DNA from: Heterobilharzia americana
Lineage: Eukaryota; Platyhelminthes; Trematoda; Strigeidida; Schistosomatidae
Direction: 5' to 3'
Assembly (NCBI GenBank): GCA_944470555.2
Contig: OX104131.1
Coordinates: forward strand, 16,546,515 to 16,610,514
DNA length: 64,000 nucleotides
The notes beneath the pieces are model-generated. The model saw only the letters and a program-made list of their open reading frames with translations, had not been told where the DNA came from and ran no database searches. Shown here piece after piece: positions 32,747 to 46,440 of the stretch (the first letter of the stretch is position 1; each line of letters begins with the position of its first letter). A program made the translations under genes and the position numbers.

Positions 32747-35124
32747 GGTGGAAGGGCATCCAAACTGTGAAACCCATCCTTCGACGAAACCCGACTTACT
32801 GTTTCGGCAGTAATGTTAGACAATGGGATGGCTAACGGCCAGCGAGTAAACCTATCGACACATGTCAGTAGGTAACTATATCCATCGGAGGGTGGAAGTG
32901 GGCCGACAATGTCTAAGTGGACATGAGCGAATCGTGAGTCCGGTTTGGCGAAAGTTCCAAGTGGTGGGATGTTGTGACGATTCACCTTGGAACGTTGGCA
33001 CTGAATACATGACCGTGTCCAGTTTCGAACATCACGGTTAATACCAGGCCAAACAAACCTAGCAGATATGAGCTTGTCAGTGGCGCGGATGCCAGGATGT
33101 GAAAGATTGTGCAAAGCATCAAAAACATGCTTACGCAAGGGTAAAGGAACAACCGGTCTGGGTGTGCCTGTGGAGGTGTCGCACAATATTGACACTTCAC
33201 TGTTCAGGAGCGGTAGACGCTGTATCTTCAGAGAGGATGAGTGTTGAAGTTTTTCAATCTCCTCGTCTGAATCCTGAAGTTCGGCAATCTTCCGTAAGTC
33301 GACTGCTCGAGGCAAAGTAGTGGTGCAAACGCGAGACAGTGCGTCCGCGACAGGGTTATTCGCACCAGAAATATGACGGATGTCCGACGTGAATTGCGAA
33401 ATATAATCTAGGTGACGTAATTCACGCGGTGAATATCTGTCAGTAGTGGTGTGTAAGGCATACGTCAGAGGTTTATGGTCGGTAAAGATGATGAAGTCAC
33501 GACCTTCCACAAAATGACGAAAATGTTTCACTGAGGCATATATGGCGAGCAGTTCCCTGCCGAAAGTGCTGTACCGCATTTCGCAGGTGGATAACTTCCG
33601 GGAGAAGAATGCAACTGGGATCCAAGTGTGATCCGAAAGTTGTTGCAACACAGCTCCAATGGCCGTGTTAGAGGCGTCAACCGCAATGCTAAGAGGTAGG
33701 TTTACGTCTTGATGCACCAGCATCGTGGCGTCTGCTATTGCGGTTTTGATCTTGCGAAATGCTTCTAGTGCCTCCGGAGTCAAGCTGAAAGTTTTACATT
33801 TACTTTTCAGCAGGTCGGTCAGTGCAGTCAAAATGTGTGCACATTGGGGAACGAAGCGACGATAATAGCTCACCATACCCAGAAACACACGCAGAGCTTT
33901 AAGTGACGCTGGGACTGGGAAGTCTTGGATCGCCTGTACCTTTTCAGGTAGTGGGCGAATGCCTTGCTCGTCGATAACGTGTCCCAAAAATTTTAGTGAA
34001 CGAACGCCAATTTGGCATTTGGCCAGGTTGACTGTCATCGAATGCTCTGACAGTCTGGCGAAAACCTGTTTCAAGTGGTTAAAATGAGTGTCTTCGTCTG
34101 GACTAGCGATTAGTATATCGTCTAGGTAGGCATAGGCGAAATCGAGTCCACGTAAAACATCGTGAATAAAACGTTGGAAGGTTTGTGCTGCATTGCGAAG
34201 ACCAAAAGGCATACGGAGGAACTCAAAAAGACCAAACGGTGTAATGACGGCTGTCTTGGGAACATCATCAGGATGAACCGGGATCTGATGATATGCACGC
34301 GTCAAGTCAAGCTTACTGAAGATAACCGAGCCTTTTAAAGATGCAGTCAAGTCGTGAATGTGAGGGACTGGGTAACGATCTGGAATCGTTTTAGCGTTGA
34401 GCCTTCGGTAGTCACCACAAGGCCTCCAGTCCATGCCATTGTTCTTGGGTACCACATGCAAGGGTGAAGACCATGGACTGTTGGATGGTCTGATTATTCC
34501 CATTTCAAGCATGTGTTCGAACTCGGCTTTTACAGCACGCAGTTTCTCCGGGGATAATCGCCGTGGTTTCGCAAACACTGGCGGGCCAGTCGTCGTTATG
34601 TGATGAGAAACGTTCGAAGTCACACAAGGGACACAACGACTTGGCTTAAAGACATCCGGAAAGGACTGAATGATAGACGCGTAGGGACTAGAAGCGTCCG
34701 TCGTGCAGTACACGGGACTGAGGGGCGGCGTCTTTGTGACTATACCGGAAACAGAGAGTGTTGTGGTAGAATCTATCAACTTATGCTTGCCAGCATCTAC
34801 CAGCAGCTGATAGTGCTGCAAGAGATCCATACCAATAATGCCGGTGGTCACATCTGCCACTATGAAAACCCAACGAAAGGGACGACGCAATCCAAGGTTG
34901 AGATCGAGGAATCTCCGACCATAGGTTGTGATGGGCGAACCGTTGGCGGCACGAAGTTGCAGAGACATTGGCCGCAGACGCTCTTCCTTCGTAGGTGGGA
35001 TGACGCTAGCTTCTGCCCCAGTGTCAACTAGGAAGCGTATCCCAGAATGTCGATCAGTGACGAAGAAGAGGCGACATGGAAGTGGCTCGCCAGCGACGTT
35101 AGTCGCCGTCACGTGCTGGCTCAC
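32743..35124 (-). CDS. CsRn1-clade Gypsy pol: protease, RT, RNase H, start of integrase
   Basis: About 793 codons without an internal stop. In order: aspartic protease [13 protein letters not shown] (about residues 30-43), reverse transcriptase with [47 protein letters not shown] and the catalytic [11 protein letters not shown] (about 335-345), RNase H with [15 protein letters not shown] and [11 protein letters not shown], the integrase zinc finger (HNLSHP...CIQCQR) and the first catalytic Asp in [12 protein letters not shown]. There is no ATG at its start; the first listed codon is GTG. The frame is -1 relative to gag and overlaps gag's end, so it is probably made by ribosomal frameshifting at 35133-35127. 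It encodes the enzymes for reverse transcription and integration. Confidence 0.95.
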   Translation of the reverse strand: MSQHVTATNVAGEPLPCRLFFVTDRHSGIRFLVDTGAEASVIPPTKEERLRPMSLQLRAANGSPITTYGRRFLDLNLGLRRPFRWVFIVADVTTGIIGMDLLQHYQLLVDAGKHKLIDSTTTLSVSGIVTKTPPLSPVYCTTDASSPYASIIQSFPDVFKPSRCVPCVTSNVSHHITTTGPPVFAKPRRLSPEKLRAVKAEFEHMLEMGIIRPSNSPWSSPLHVVPKNNGMDWRPCGDYRRLNAKTIPDRYPVPHIHDLTASLKGSVIFSKLDLTRAYHQIPVHPDDVPKTAVITPFGLFEFLRMPFGLRNAAQTFQRFIHDVLRGLDFAYAYLDDILIASPDEDTHFNHLKQVFARLSEHSMTVNLAKCQIGVRSLKFLGHVIDEQGIRPLPEKVQAIQDFPVPASLKALRVFLGMVSYYRRFVPQCAHILTALTDLLKSKCKTFSLTPEALEAFRKIKTAIADATMLVHQDVNLPLSIAVDASNTAIGAVLQQLSDHTWIPVAFFSRKLSTCEMRYSTFGRELLAIYASVKHFRHFVEGRDFIIFTDHKPLTYALHTTTDRYSPRELRHLDYISQFTSDIRHISGANNPVADALSRVCTTTLPRAVDLRKIAELQDSDEEIEKLQHSSSLKIQRLPLLNSEVSILCDTSTGTPRPVVPLPLRKHVFDALHNLSHPGIRATDKLISARFVWPGINRDVRNWTRSCIQCQRSKVNRHNIPPLGTFAKPDSRFAHVHLDIVGPLPPSDGYSYLLTCVDRFTRWPLAIPLSNITAETVSRVSSKDGFHSLDALPP

Positions 35125-35957
35125 ACGTTTCCCGCCTGGTTAGCCTCGAAGGTGCAAGGTCGAGTGCACTTTTTGGCATTGGCACCATAACGTTTATGGT
35201 ACCAGCACAACCTGGGTTGGGATTGTCGCGATTTGGAACGTCTGCTACCGGTACGGGAGGCAGACCTGTTGCGCGAGCGAGACGTGCGACCGTTGGAAGC
35301 ACTACCAGACCGCATTTCGTTCCTGATGCTGCACAACTCCTCATACAATTTCGAGATGTGAGTTATAACATCGAAACTTGTTGGCTCAACAGCCGAGGGA
35401 GGGTTTTTGAACGAATCCGTGGCAGTAGACAGTGCAGCTGAGATACTAGTGTTGGGTTTCGTAGCATCCACAGCTCTGTCAGCCGCTTCCGCCAGCTCTA
35501 TTAAGGGACACTTATGGAAGGGTGCGAGGATCCCTTGAACCGACTGTGGTAACCTCTGTAACCACAGTTGCTTGAGAAATGCTTCATCAATGTTGAAGTC
35601 AGCAATCAGCTGCTTCATCTGACGAAGCAGTTGCGTCGGCTTGCGATCACCCAGATGCACATCCCTGAAAAGTTCTTGCACTTTCTGCTGGTCAGTAAGT
35701 GCAACACGTTTGATGAGGGCGGTTTTGAGGCGATCGTAAAGATTCGGTGCTGGGTCATCTAGCACATCTGAGACGTCTTCGATCACATTTTCCGGTAAGC
35801 TGACGATGACTAAGTTGGACTTAGTTTCTTGTGATTGAATGTGTCTCAAGGCAAACTGAGCTTCCACATGGGAGAACCATGCAGATGGTCTGTGGGCCCA
35901 GAAGGTGGGAAGCTGGAGGGTTACGGCCATCTGCGCAGTCGAGTCGTTATCCGCCAT
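35121..35957 (-). CDS. CsRn1-clade gag
   Basis: 278 codons from ATG at 35957. The N-terminal ~180 residues are the capsid-like region ([20 protein letters not shown], then [20 protein letters not shown]). An Arg/Ser-rich stretch follows (about 215-245). Near the end is the unusual zinc finger [18 protein letters not shown], a spacing characteristic of the CsRn1/Boudicca-type elements of flukes rather than the common CCHC knuckle. Gag coats the element's RNA in virus-like particles. It ends in TGA at 35121, with the slippery heptamer four bases before the stop. No internal stop is present. Confidence 0.95.
   Translation of the reverse strand: MADNDSTAQMAVTLQLPTFWAHRPSAWFSHVEAQFALRHIQSQETKSNLVIVSLPENVIEDVSDVLDDPAPNLYDRLKTALIKRVALTDQQKVQELFRDVHLGDRKPTQLLRQMKQLIADFNIDEAFLKQLWLQRLPQSVQGILAPFHKCPLIELAEAADRAVDATKPNTSISAALSTATDSFKNPPSAVEPTSFDVITHISKLYEELCSIRNEMRSGSASNGRTSRSRNRSASRTGSRRSKSRQSQPRLCWYHKRYGANAKKCTRPCTFEANQAGNV
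35127..35133 (-). promoter_or_regulatory. -1 ribosomal frameshift heptamer G GGA AAC at the gag/pol junction
   Basis: On the minus strand GGGAAAC is read in gag as ..G GGA AAC GTG TGA. Slipping back one base gives GGG AAA and enters the pol frame, which is open from just upstream to 32743. The heptamer fits the X XXY YYZ rule and is a known slippery sequence in retroviruses. The pol frame lacks an ATG at its start, which fits expression as a gag-pol fusion. I did not fold the downstream RNA. Confidence 0.75.
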
Positions 35958-36144
35958 TGATCAGGGAATTAACGAGGCACGATAGTGATAATAAAAAAAA
36001 TTACAATGCAAAAATAACCAATGAGGAGTGCAATAAAAAAAAAAACGCTAGACCGTGCCAAAAACAAAATTAGGCCAGACAAATCAACGCAAGAGAACAA
36101 AGGTACTAGACAAAGTAAGAAGTGATACTCGGGCTCACCAATTT
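35958..36144 (-). promoter_or_regulatory. Leader with primer-binding site of the Gypsy element
   Basis: Minus-strand TGGTGAGCCCGAGTATCAC (36140-36122) starts four bases after the 5' LTR and begins with TGG, as a tRNA primer-binding site must. It resembles the Trp-tRNA type used by CsRn1-like elements but with mismatches, so the primer identity is uncertain. The remaining leader is AT-rich up to the gag ATG. Confidence 0.6.
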
Positions 36145-36576
36145 TGTAGGGATGCGTGTTACAATTCCGTAACGTTTGATCAACCCTACTTAATTTGATG
36201 TGCTCTAGTACCTGCTTAACCAGTACTTTACCTAACGTGTAAGTACTGATAACAAAACACAAATCAAAAGAACTGATACGCAATGTATTTAAAGGAGCTA
36301 TGTATTTAAGGTAAATGTAATAATAATGAATGAGGGAAAAGTTTAATCAACTTATCTGGCTTGTAAGGCTGAACTAGGGACTCGGAGTACGTGCGTGGTA
36401 ATCAGCACAATGGAGCGCAAAAATGGCGTCCAAGCCTGCTCGGATGCATGCTCGTTAAAACAAAACTTAAAACACCCTAAGCATCCGGAGGCAAGCTAGA
36501 GATTTATTTAGTTAATTTAATTTAAACTATTTATTTTAGCCCTAGTTATATTTTGGTGCCAGGAAGGTGCACTACA
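36145..36576 (-). repeat. 5' LTR of the CsRn1-clade element (shared with the tandem remnant)
   Basis: 432 bp with TGTAG...CTACA ends, nearly identical to 30897-31331. On its inner side (lower coordinates) it meets the PBS; on its outer side it meets not host DNA but a PPT and the 3' internal region of another copy. The LTR is therefore shared by two units in tandem. Confidence 0.9.
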
Positions 36577-37256
36577 GGTTATCCCCCTCCTAGAAGGTTG
36601 TTGGGATACCGGCAACCTTCGATCCTAGGAGGTGACTGCGAGGCAGACACGCAACACCTTTCCATATTGGTGATGGAGTAGGTGACGTGTGGGTCTCCGA
36701 AGCTAGTGCAACTATGCACACCTACGAGGTAAGAGAACTTCGCGTCTAGACACAACCCTTCTCGCAGTGGTGGAAGGTGACCCAAAGCCTCCGTCTACTT
36801 TTCCCTATTGCTTCTTAATCTACTGGGGAGTGTACAGGGGAAATTGGTACAAAGAGAACCGAAGAACGATCCAAGTAGCATCGTCAGCGGCCAATTGTAT
36901 CCAATTTTCAACGCATTTTATAGGTTCTGCTAGAAGAAAGAAATAGGACATTAGAGTGCTAAGAAAGAAAAAACCAAACAATTCGAAGTGGGAGGATTAC
37001 AGGAAAAATAATAATAATAACCAACCAAAAAAAAGTTTTCGGAATTTAAATTGTATTTTTGGTCTTTCTTTTTTTTGAAAAAAAACTGTTTGCAAAGTAG
37101 TAAACAAGACTTGTGAAAACTTTAGGTATGAAAACACATTGACAGTGTATGCTAGACAAAGTAGTTGAAACTCCGAATTCACCAAGTGTGAAGTTGCTCT
37201 GGGGCTAATTAACGAAATCGGCGTATCGCTTGGGCCAATGTACACGCCTCCCAGCA
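36577..37256 (-). mobile_element. Tandem remnant: 3' internal end of a second Gypsy copy
   Basis: This 680-bp stretch matches 31332-32012, i.e. PPT, 3' untranslated region and the last ~17 integrase codons. It is cut at the point corresponding to 32012 and joined directly to LTR sequence at 37257. The junction shares an AC dinucleotide between both parents, which suggests end joining. All of gag, the protease and the rest of pol are absent. Confidence 0.9.
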
Positions 37257-37367
37257 CTTAAAACACCCTAAGCATCCGGAGGCAAGCTAGAGATTTATTT
37301 AGTTAAATTAATATAAACCATTTATTTTAGCCTTAGTTATATTTCGGTGCCAGGAAGGTGCACTACA
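37257..37367 (-). repeat. Truncated third LTR, at the edge of the satellite array
   Basis: 111 bp matching the outer end of the LTR (compare 36467-36576) with slightly more mismatches than between the other two LTRs. It ends in the natural LTR terminus GTGCACTACA at 37367, followed directly by satellite sequence. It is therefore the true outer end of the element on this side. Confidence 0.88.
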
Positions 37368-37370
37368 AAT

Positions 37371-40300
37371 TCAACAGCCAATAACTAATGCATCATCATC
37401 ATCACCTACACACACACACACACAAATAAATACTCACAGTTCCATACATTCCAACTTAACAATAACAATTATTCCCTGACTAAATCACTACTTCCGTCCC
37501 ATCACACATGAACAAATCAAATCGCTCACAAAAACACCCATCATCTATCCCGCCTCACATCTAACAACTACAACTACACAACAGCACACTACACTACACT
37601 ACACCACATCACATCACATCACAGTACAGTGCAGTACAGTAATGACGCTTACACTAACACAACTAGACATCATCATCAACCTCCGCTCACAAAACATCGA
37701 AAATAAACCACCAACACAACCTCCTCCTCCTCCCACTCCCCCTCACCCTCACTCTCCCCCTCCTCATACCACTCCTCTTCCCTCTCACTACGCCTTCCCG
37801 TCCCCTACCCTCACCAATGACCCACCCCACCCCCCACCCACCCATCTCAAACACAAAAACAAAACAACACATTATCAGCACTCACCTGCTGCTACTCTCC
37901 CACACGTAACCCACCACCATCTTCACCCTCCACAATAGACTGAAAGTATAAACAGAGAAAAATTACACGAACACATCAATTCACAATCATCAGCACATAC
38001 ACAATACAATGCCTAACACTACTACTATCAGACAAATGCCTCGAAATTAACGGTCAATGATTAGCACCTCACACTCGTCATCTATATCGTCATCATGGGA
38101 AAAATTAAATTTACACACATTTAATACACATACAACCCAAAAAAACAAAAACAAAACAACATCAACAACAACAACAACAACACAAATATACTCACCACGG
38201 AAAAAAACATCCTCCGAACTAAACAGTCACTCATCCACGTCCAACCATTACATTCCCTACAAAGCGACAACAAATATCATATCACATAATTATCATAATA
38301 GCCCGTCCACTCATCAAACACCAACACAAACTACTCGCAAATACACACAAATCAGATAGGAATTCACACCACAACCGGTGACCCGAAAGATAAACAATCA
38401 TCATTAACTTCCCCAAAAAACACACAACACTCACCTTGTAACACATACAGCCATCTCTCACAATATCCACAACGTCACACACTTTCCCTCTCACTCCCAA
38501 TCAACACGAAACCACAACCAACTGGTCAGCAAGTCAGTCACGCAGTCACTCAGTCAGTTAGTCCCTCCACCTGCAAACACAAAAACAAATATCACAAAAT
38601 TCACCAATCTCACTGCTTCCTGGACTCCTCAAAAAACTACACACCTGTCAGAATCAATACACTTCATTTCAAAATAATCCGACAATGTAGGTTACACATC
38701 ATATATTCATGTATATACATACATACATACATACATACACCACAACATCCACACACTCATAGCCACTTATCTATCTACTCACCTCACTAAACAATTCCAC
38801 ACTGCCACCATCACAAACCAATACAACACAACCTACATCAACACAAAACAAAGGTCACAAAAAACAAACATGTAGCATTATAACCTGAAATTCAAGCATA
38901 CAATCATTAATACACAAAGTACATAACATTAGTAATCAACATAACATCACACAAAGTCAGAACTAGGCGAATCAGCACAACACAATCTCTCTCAGTTCGC
39001 CCGTCGCCTCTGAAATCATCATCAACCAACATACACAAACACAAACACCACCACCACCACCACCACCAACTACTACTACTACTACAACTACTACCACTTC
39101 TAATACTACTAATAAATACAAGATGCATCCTTCACTCCAAATTATACACTACACAATAATACATCACATGCACCATGACCTACACTTCTTCCATCCTTAT
39201 GTACACACACACACACACACACACACACTGTGAGCAATATCCACAAAACACTACAGCTGTAGACAGGCTACACTACAAATACTACTCGCTTCTATACAAA
39301 ACCACAGTACCCATTCACCATTCAACACTCACCTCTCATAACCAGAACCAATCACACTCACGTGCTAATTCATAATAAAACATCTACTTTCCTAACCAAC
39401 GTCACCTGAATCTCACCACCAACAACTCACTATCATCACTACACACACAACAATACACTACCACAAACACACTCTTCAATAATAACCATCACCACATTCA
39501 CAACTCATTGCTTACACACAAGTAGAAACATTCACTCAAATACCTACTCACTCATTAACACCTCTGAGATCACTCCATTCATACACCAATACACCGATTG
39601 AAACAAATACACCAATCATACCCAAAAACACTCCGCTCAAAAAGTATGATCGACCAAATCATCCTTCACCCAGCCACCGAGCTAGACGTCGCAAATCCAT
39701 CATCAACTCCAAACATAAACATCATCTAAAAGAGAAAAATAAAAACGCATCCACCACAATTAAGACAGTTCGTCATCAACCACCACCCAAAAATAAACAA
39801 TACTCTGACAAACAACATCATCTATTCAGATCAAAATGCAATACATAACTGTACTCAGTCATACAGTTCATAGTGGTGCATGAGTATCATCATCCATCCA
39901 TCACATACCATAACAACACACACAATAACCACATTCTAATTCCATTCACAGAATACACCAATAACACTCACAATCTCTACAAACCACCAAATACCTCTCA
40001 TCATCATCATCGCAAACAACACAAACATCTCCATCAACAACATCACCACACCACAATAATCTCATCTCTAAAACCACCTACATACAAACAAAAACAATAA
40101 CACAAACCGCATCATACACACACACACACAAACTAGACAGTCAGGCGATACAATAATATACACCACATTCACATCAGATATAAGAAACACTAATCACATG
40201 CACATCCTCCACATCAGTCTGCTTCAGCGTTTACACCATCGTCATCATCATCATCATCACCGCCACCACCACCATCATCATCAACAAGCAGCAGCAGCAG

Positions 40301-41492
40301 CAGCAGCAGCAGCACACACACATGATACCAATAGTCATACTACTTGTAACACTAGTCAATTAATCAATCAATCACAAACATATGACACCAGTCACTACAA
40401 CAACAACAACAACAACAACAAAATTATACTTACTACTGATACATCCATCCAGATGATCATCATGATAACCGCAACAACAACAACAACAACAACAACGATG
40501 ACGATGACGACGGACACCAACTCCACAGTACCACTACAAGTTCCACTGTCAAACAAAACGCCAATTCATTTCCAACTACAACTACAACTCCAACTCCAAC
40601 TCCAAATCCTTCGAAAACAATCACACAAATAAAACAAAAAATACAATTATAAAATCACCTCCACAACTATATACAATTCAACACTACACTCTCAAATCAG
40701 AGTTAAAAAGCTCGTATACACATTCTTCATCCTCATCCACATTCAAACTCGGATCTCAAAATGCTATGCTCATCATATACACAAATATCACATGAATCTA
40801 TCACAAACATCAAACACAATCCACACTCAACTACAACACAATATACCATCATCCACACAACTATACAATACAATACAAAACACACACACACACACAACAC
40901 TTACCGTATCACCAATCCTCCGAACGTTACACCAATCAACCAGTTAACCACTCTCCATACCACATTCACTTCATCTTCCGTATCCACTCACAACTCTCTC
41001 CTCCCTGAGCAGCAAATAAAAAAATAACAACAACCAAACATCCATATGTCACAGTTACAAATATACACAAAATCATACAAAACATTAATTAATATACACA
41101 GTCATCAACACATCAAACAGAACACTGAACACACTTCTTCATCTCAGTACCAGTTTGTCAACAGATGACCGAGTCATCAGTCGAAAGATGGTTAGTAGAC
41201 ATCATCATCACATACTAGTATACACTCCGTAGAACTCATACTCACCAAAATCAATCAATCAACAACTCCTGAAGATCACTCACCTAAACAAGACAAAAAA
41301 CAAAACAAAAACAAAACACTTCATCATACCAAACAACACAAAATAAAACAAACACAAACATGCATCAATCACATTAACAAATACACTCAAAAGGTCAGAT
41401 GGTGTTGCACAGATCACAACCGATTCATATTATAATAGACTCGGTGGATTTATACTTTCATCATTCATTCACAAATAACCACGCTGCTCACA
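37371..41492. repeat. Satellite unit 1
   Basis: Complete unit, 4122 bp. It carries AAATAAATACTCAC near 37425 where units 2 and 3 have AAAGAAGTACTCAC, and CTCACTCCCAATC near 38490 where they have CTCGCTCCCAATC. It is therefore the outlier of the three. It has the longest GCA run (about 40286-40312), read as poly-Ala in a spurious frame. Confidence 0.9.
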
Positions 41493-43339
41493 TCAACAGC
41501 CAATAACTAATGCATCATCATCATCACCTACACACACACACACAAAGAAGTACTCACAGTTCCATACATTCCAACTTAACAATAACAATTATTCCCTGAC
41601 TAAATCACTACTTCCGTCCCATCACACATGAACAAATCAAATCGCTCACAAAAACACCCATCATCTATCCCGCCTCACATCTAACAACTACAACTACACA
41701 ACAGCACACTACACTACACTACACTACACCACATCACATCACATCACAGTACAGTGCAGTACAGTAATGACGCTTACACTAACACAACTAGACATCATCA
41801 TCAACCTCCGCTCACAAAACATCGAAAATAAACCACCAACACAACCTCCTCCTCCTCCCACTCCCCCTCACCCTCACTCTCCCCCTCCTCATACCACTCC
41901 TCTTCCCTCTCACTACGCCTTCCCGTCCCCTACCCTCACCAATGACCCACCCCACCCCCCACCCACCCATCTCAAACACAAAAACAAAACAACACATTAT
42001 CAGCACTCACCTGCTGCTACTCTCCCACACGTAACCCACCACCATCTTCACCCTCCACAATAGACTGAAAGTATAAACAGAGAAAAATTACACGAACACA
42101 TCAATTCACAATCATCAGCACATACACAATACAATGCCTAACACTACTACTATCAGACAAATGCCTCGAAATTAACGGTCAATGATTAGCACCTCACACT
42201 CGTCATCTATATCGTCATCATGGGAAAAATTAAATTTACACACATTTAATACACATACAACCCAAAAAAACAAAAACAAAACAACATCAACAACAACAAC
42301 AACAACACAAATATACTCACCACGGAAAAAAACATCCTCCGAACTAAACAGTCACTCATCCACGTCCAACCATTACATTCCCTACAAAGCGACAACAAAT
42401 ATCATATCACATAATTATCATAATAGCCCGTCCACTCATCAAACACCAACACAAACTACTCGCAAATACACACAAATCAGATAGGAATTCACACCACAAC
42501 CGGTGACCCGAAAGATAAACAATCATCATTAACTTCCCCAAAAAACACACAACACTCACCTTGTAACACATACAGCCATCTCTCACAATATCCACAACGT
42601 CACACACTTTCCCTCTCGCTCCCAATCAACACGAAACCACAACCAACTGGTCAGCAAGTCAGTCACGCAGTCACTCAGTCAGTTAGTCCCTCCACCTGCA
42701 AACACAAAAACAAATATCACAAAATTCACCAATCTCACTGCTTCCTGGACTCCTCAAAAAACTACACACCTGTCAGAATCAATACACTTCATTTCAAAAT
42801 AATCCGACAATGTAGGTTACACATCATATATTCATGTATATACATACATACATACATACATACACCACAACATCCACACACTCATAGCCACTTATCTATC
42901 TACTCACCTCACTAAACAATTCCACACTGCCACCATCACAAACCAATACAACACAACCTACATCAACACAAAACAAAGGTCACAAAAAACAAACATGTAG
43001 CATTATAACCTGAAATTCAAGCATACAATCATTAATACACAAAGTACATAACATTAGTAATCAACATAACATCACACAAAGTCAGAACTAGGCGAATCAG
43101 CACAACACAATCTCTCTCAGTTCGCCCGTCGCCTCTGAAATCATCATCAACCAACATACACAAACACAAACACCACCACCACCACCAACTACTACTACTA
43201 CCTACACTACACTACTACAACTACAACTACTACCACTTCTAATACTACTAATAAATACAAGATGCATCCTTCACTCCAAATTATACACTACACAATAATA
43301 CATCACATGCACCATGACCTACACTTCTTCCATCCTTAT

Positions 43340-43375
<36 letters not shown>

Positions 43376-45627
43376 TGAGCAATATCCACAAAACACTACA
43401 GCTGTAGACAGGCTACACTACAAATACTACTCGCTTCTATACAAAACCACAGTACCCATTCACCATTCAACACTCACCTCTCATAACCAGAACCAATCAC
43501 ACTCACGTGCTAATTCATAATAAAACATCTACTTTCCTAACCAACGTCACCTGAATCTCACCACCAACAACTCACTATCATCACTACACACACAACAATA
43601 CACTACCACAAACACACTCTTCAATAATAACCATCACCACATTCACAACTCATTGCTTACACACAAGTAGAAACATTCACTCAAATACCTACTCACTCAT
43701 TAACACCTCTGAGATCACTCCATTCATACACCAATACACCGATTGAAACAAATACACCAATCATACCCAAAAACACTCCGCTCAAAAAGTATGATCGACC
43801 AAATCATCCTTCACCCAGCCACCGAGCTAGACGTCGCAAATCCATCATCAACTCCAAACATAAACATCATCTAAAAGAGAAAAATAAAAACGCATCCACC
43901 ACAATTAAGACAGTTCGTCATCAACCACCACCCAAAAATAAACAATACTCTGACAAACAACATCATCTATTCAGATCAAAATGCAATACATAACTGTACT
44001 CAGTCATACAGTTCATAGTGGTGCATGAGTATCATCATCCATCCATCACATACCATAACAACACACACAATAACCACATTCTAATTCCATTCACAGAATA
44101 CACCAATAACACTCACAATCTCTACAAACCACCAAATACCTCTCATCATCATCATCGCAAACAACACAAACATCTCCATCAACAACATCACCACACCACA
44201 ATAATCTCATCTCTAAAACCACCTACATACAAACAAAAACAATAACACAAACCGCATCATACACACACACACACACAAACTAGACAGTCAGGCGATACAA
44301 TAATATACACCACATTCACATCAGATATAAGAAACACTAATCACATGCACATCCTCCACATCAGTCTGCTTCAGCGTTTACACCATCGTCATCATCATCA
44401 TCATCACCGCCACCACCACCATCATCATCAACAAGCAGCAGCAGCACACACACATGATACCAATAGTCATACTACTTGTAACACTAGTCAATTAATCAAT
44501 CAATCACAAACATATGACACCAGTCACAACAACAACAACAACAACAACAACAAAATTATACTTACTACTGATACATCCATCCAGATGATCATCATGATAA
44601 CCGCACCAACAACAACAACAACAACAACAACGATGACGATGACGACGGACACCAACTCCACAGTACCACTACAAGTTCCACTGTCAAACAAAACGCCAAT
44701 TCATTTCCAACTACAACTACAACTCCAACTCCAACTCCAAATCCTTCGAAAACAATCACACAAATAAAACAAAAAATACAATTATAAAATCACCTCCACA
44801 ACTATATACAATTCAACACTACACTCTCAAATCAGAGTTAAAAAGCTCGTATACACATTCTTCATCCTCATCCACATTCAAACTCGGATCTCAAAATGCT
44901 ATGCTCATCATATACACAAATATCACATGAATCTATCACAAACATCAAACACAATCCACACTCAACTACAACACAATATACCATCATCCACACAACTATA
45001 CAATACAATACAAAACACACACACACACACAACACTTACCGTATCACCAATCCTCCGAACGTTACACCAATCAACCAGTTAACCACTCTCCATACCACAT
45101 TCACTTCATCTTCCGTATCCACTCACAACTCTCTCCTCCCTGAGCAGCAAATAAAAAAATAACAACAACCAAACATCCATATGTCACAGTTACAAATATA
45201 CACAAAATCATACAAAACATTAATTAATATACACAGTCATCAACACATCAAACAGAACACTGAACACACTTCTTCATCTCAGTACCAGTTTGTCAACAGA
45301 TGACCGAGTCATCAGTCGAAAGATGGTTAGTAGACATCATCATCACATACTAGTATACACTCCGTAGAACTCATACTCACCAAAATCAATCAATCAACAA
45401 CTCCTGAAGATCACTCACCTAAACAAGACAAAAAACAAAACAAAAACAAAACACTTCATCATACCAAACAACACAAAATAAAACAAACACAAACATGCAT
45501 CAATCACATTAACAAATACACTCAAAAGGTCAGATGGTGTTGCACAGATCACAACCGATTCATATTATAATAGACTCGGTGGATTTATACTTTCATCATT
45601 CATTCACAAATAACCACGCTGCTCACA
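41493..45627. repeat. Satellite unit 2
   Basis: Complete unit, 4135 bp. Relative to unit 1 it has an extra CTACACTACACTACTACAACTA segment near 43200, a longer CA run near 43340 and a shorter GCA run near 44440. Confidence 0.9.
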
Positions 45628-46409
45628 TCAACAGCCAATAACTAATGCATCATCATCATCACCTACACACACACACACAAAGAAGTACTCACAGTTCCAT
45701 ACATTCCAACTTAACAATAACAATTATTCCCTGACTAAATCACTACTTCCGTCCCATCACACATGAACAAATCAAATCGCTCACAAAAACACCCATCATC
45801 TATCCCGCCTCACATCTAACAACTACAACTACACAACAGCACACTACACTACACTACACCACATCACATCACATCACAGTACAGTGCAGTACAGTAATGA
45901 CGCTTACACTAACACAACTAGACATCATCATCAACCTCCGCTCACAAAACATCGAAAATAAACCACCAACACAACCTCCTCCTCCTCCCACTCCCCCTCA
46001 CCCTCACTCTCCCCCTCCTCATACCACTCCTCTTCCCTCTCACTACGCCTTCCCGTCCCCTACCCTCACCAATGACCCACCCCACCCCCCACCCACCCAT
46101 CTCAAACACAAAAACAAAACAACACATTATCAGCACTCACCTGCTGCTACTCTCCCACACGTAACCCACCACCATCTTCACCCTCCACAATAGACTGAAA
46201 GTATAAACAGAGAAAAATTACACGAACACATCAATTCACAATCATCAGCACATACACAATACAATGCCTAACACTACTACTATCAGACAAATGCCTCGAA
46301 ATTAACGGTCAATGATTAGCACCTCACACTCGTCATCTATATCGTCATCATGGGAAAAATTAAATTTACACACATTTAATACACATACAACCCAAAAAAA
46401 CAAAAACAA

Positions 46410-46440
<31 letters not shown>

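Noticed and set aside
37642..41027. Frames rich in His, Asn, Thr and Pro in the satellite array (and their copies in units 2 and 3)
   Set aside because: They are direct translations of CAT, CAC, AAC and ACA repeats, change length with the microsatellites, and are no longer than expected on a strand where the stop codons needing G are rare.
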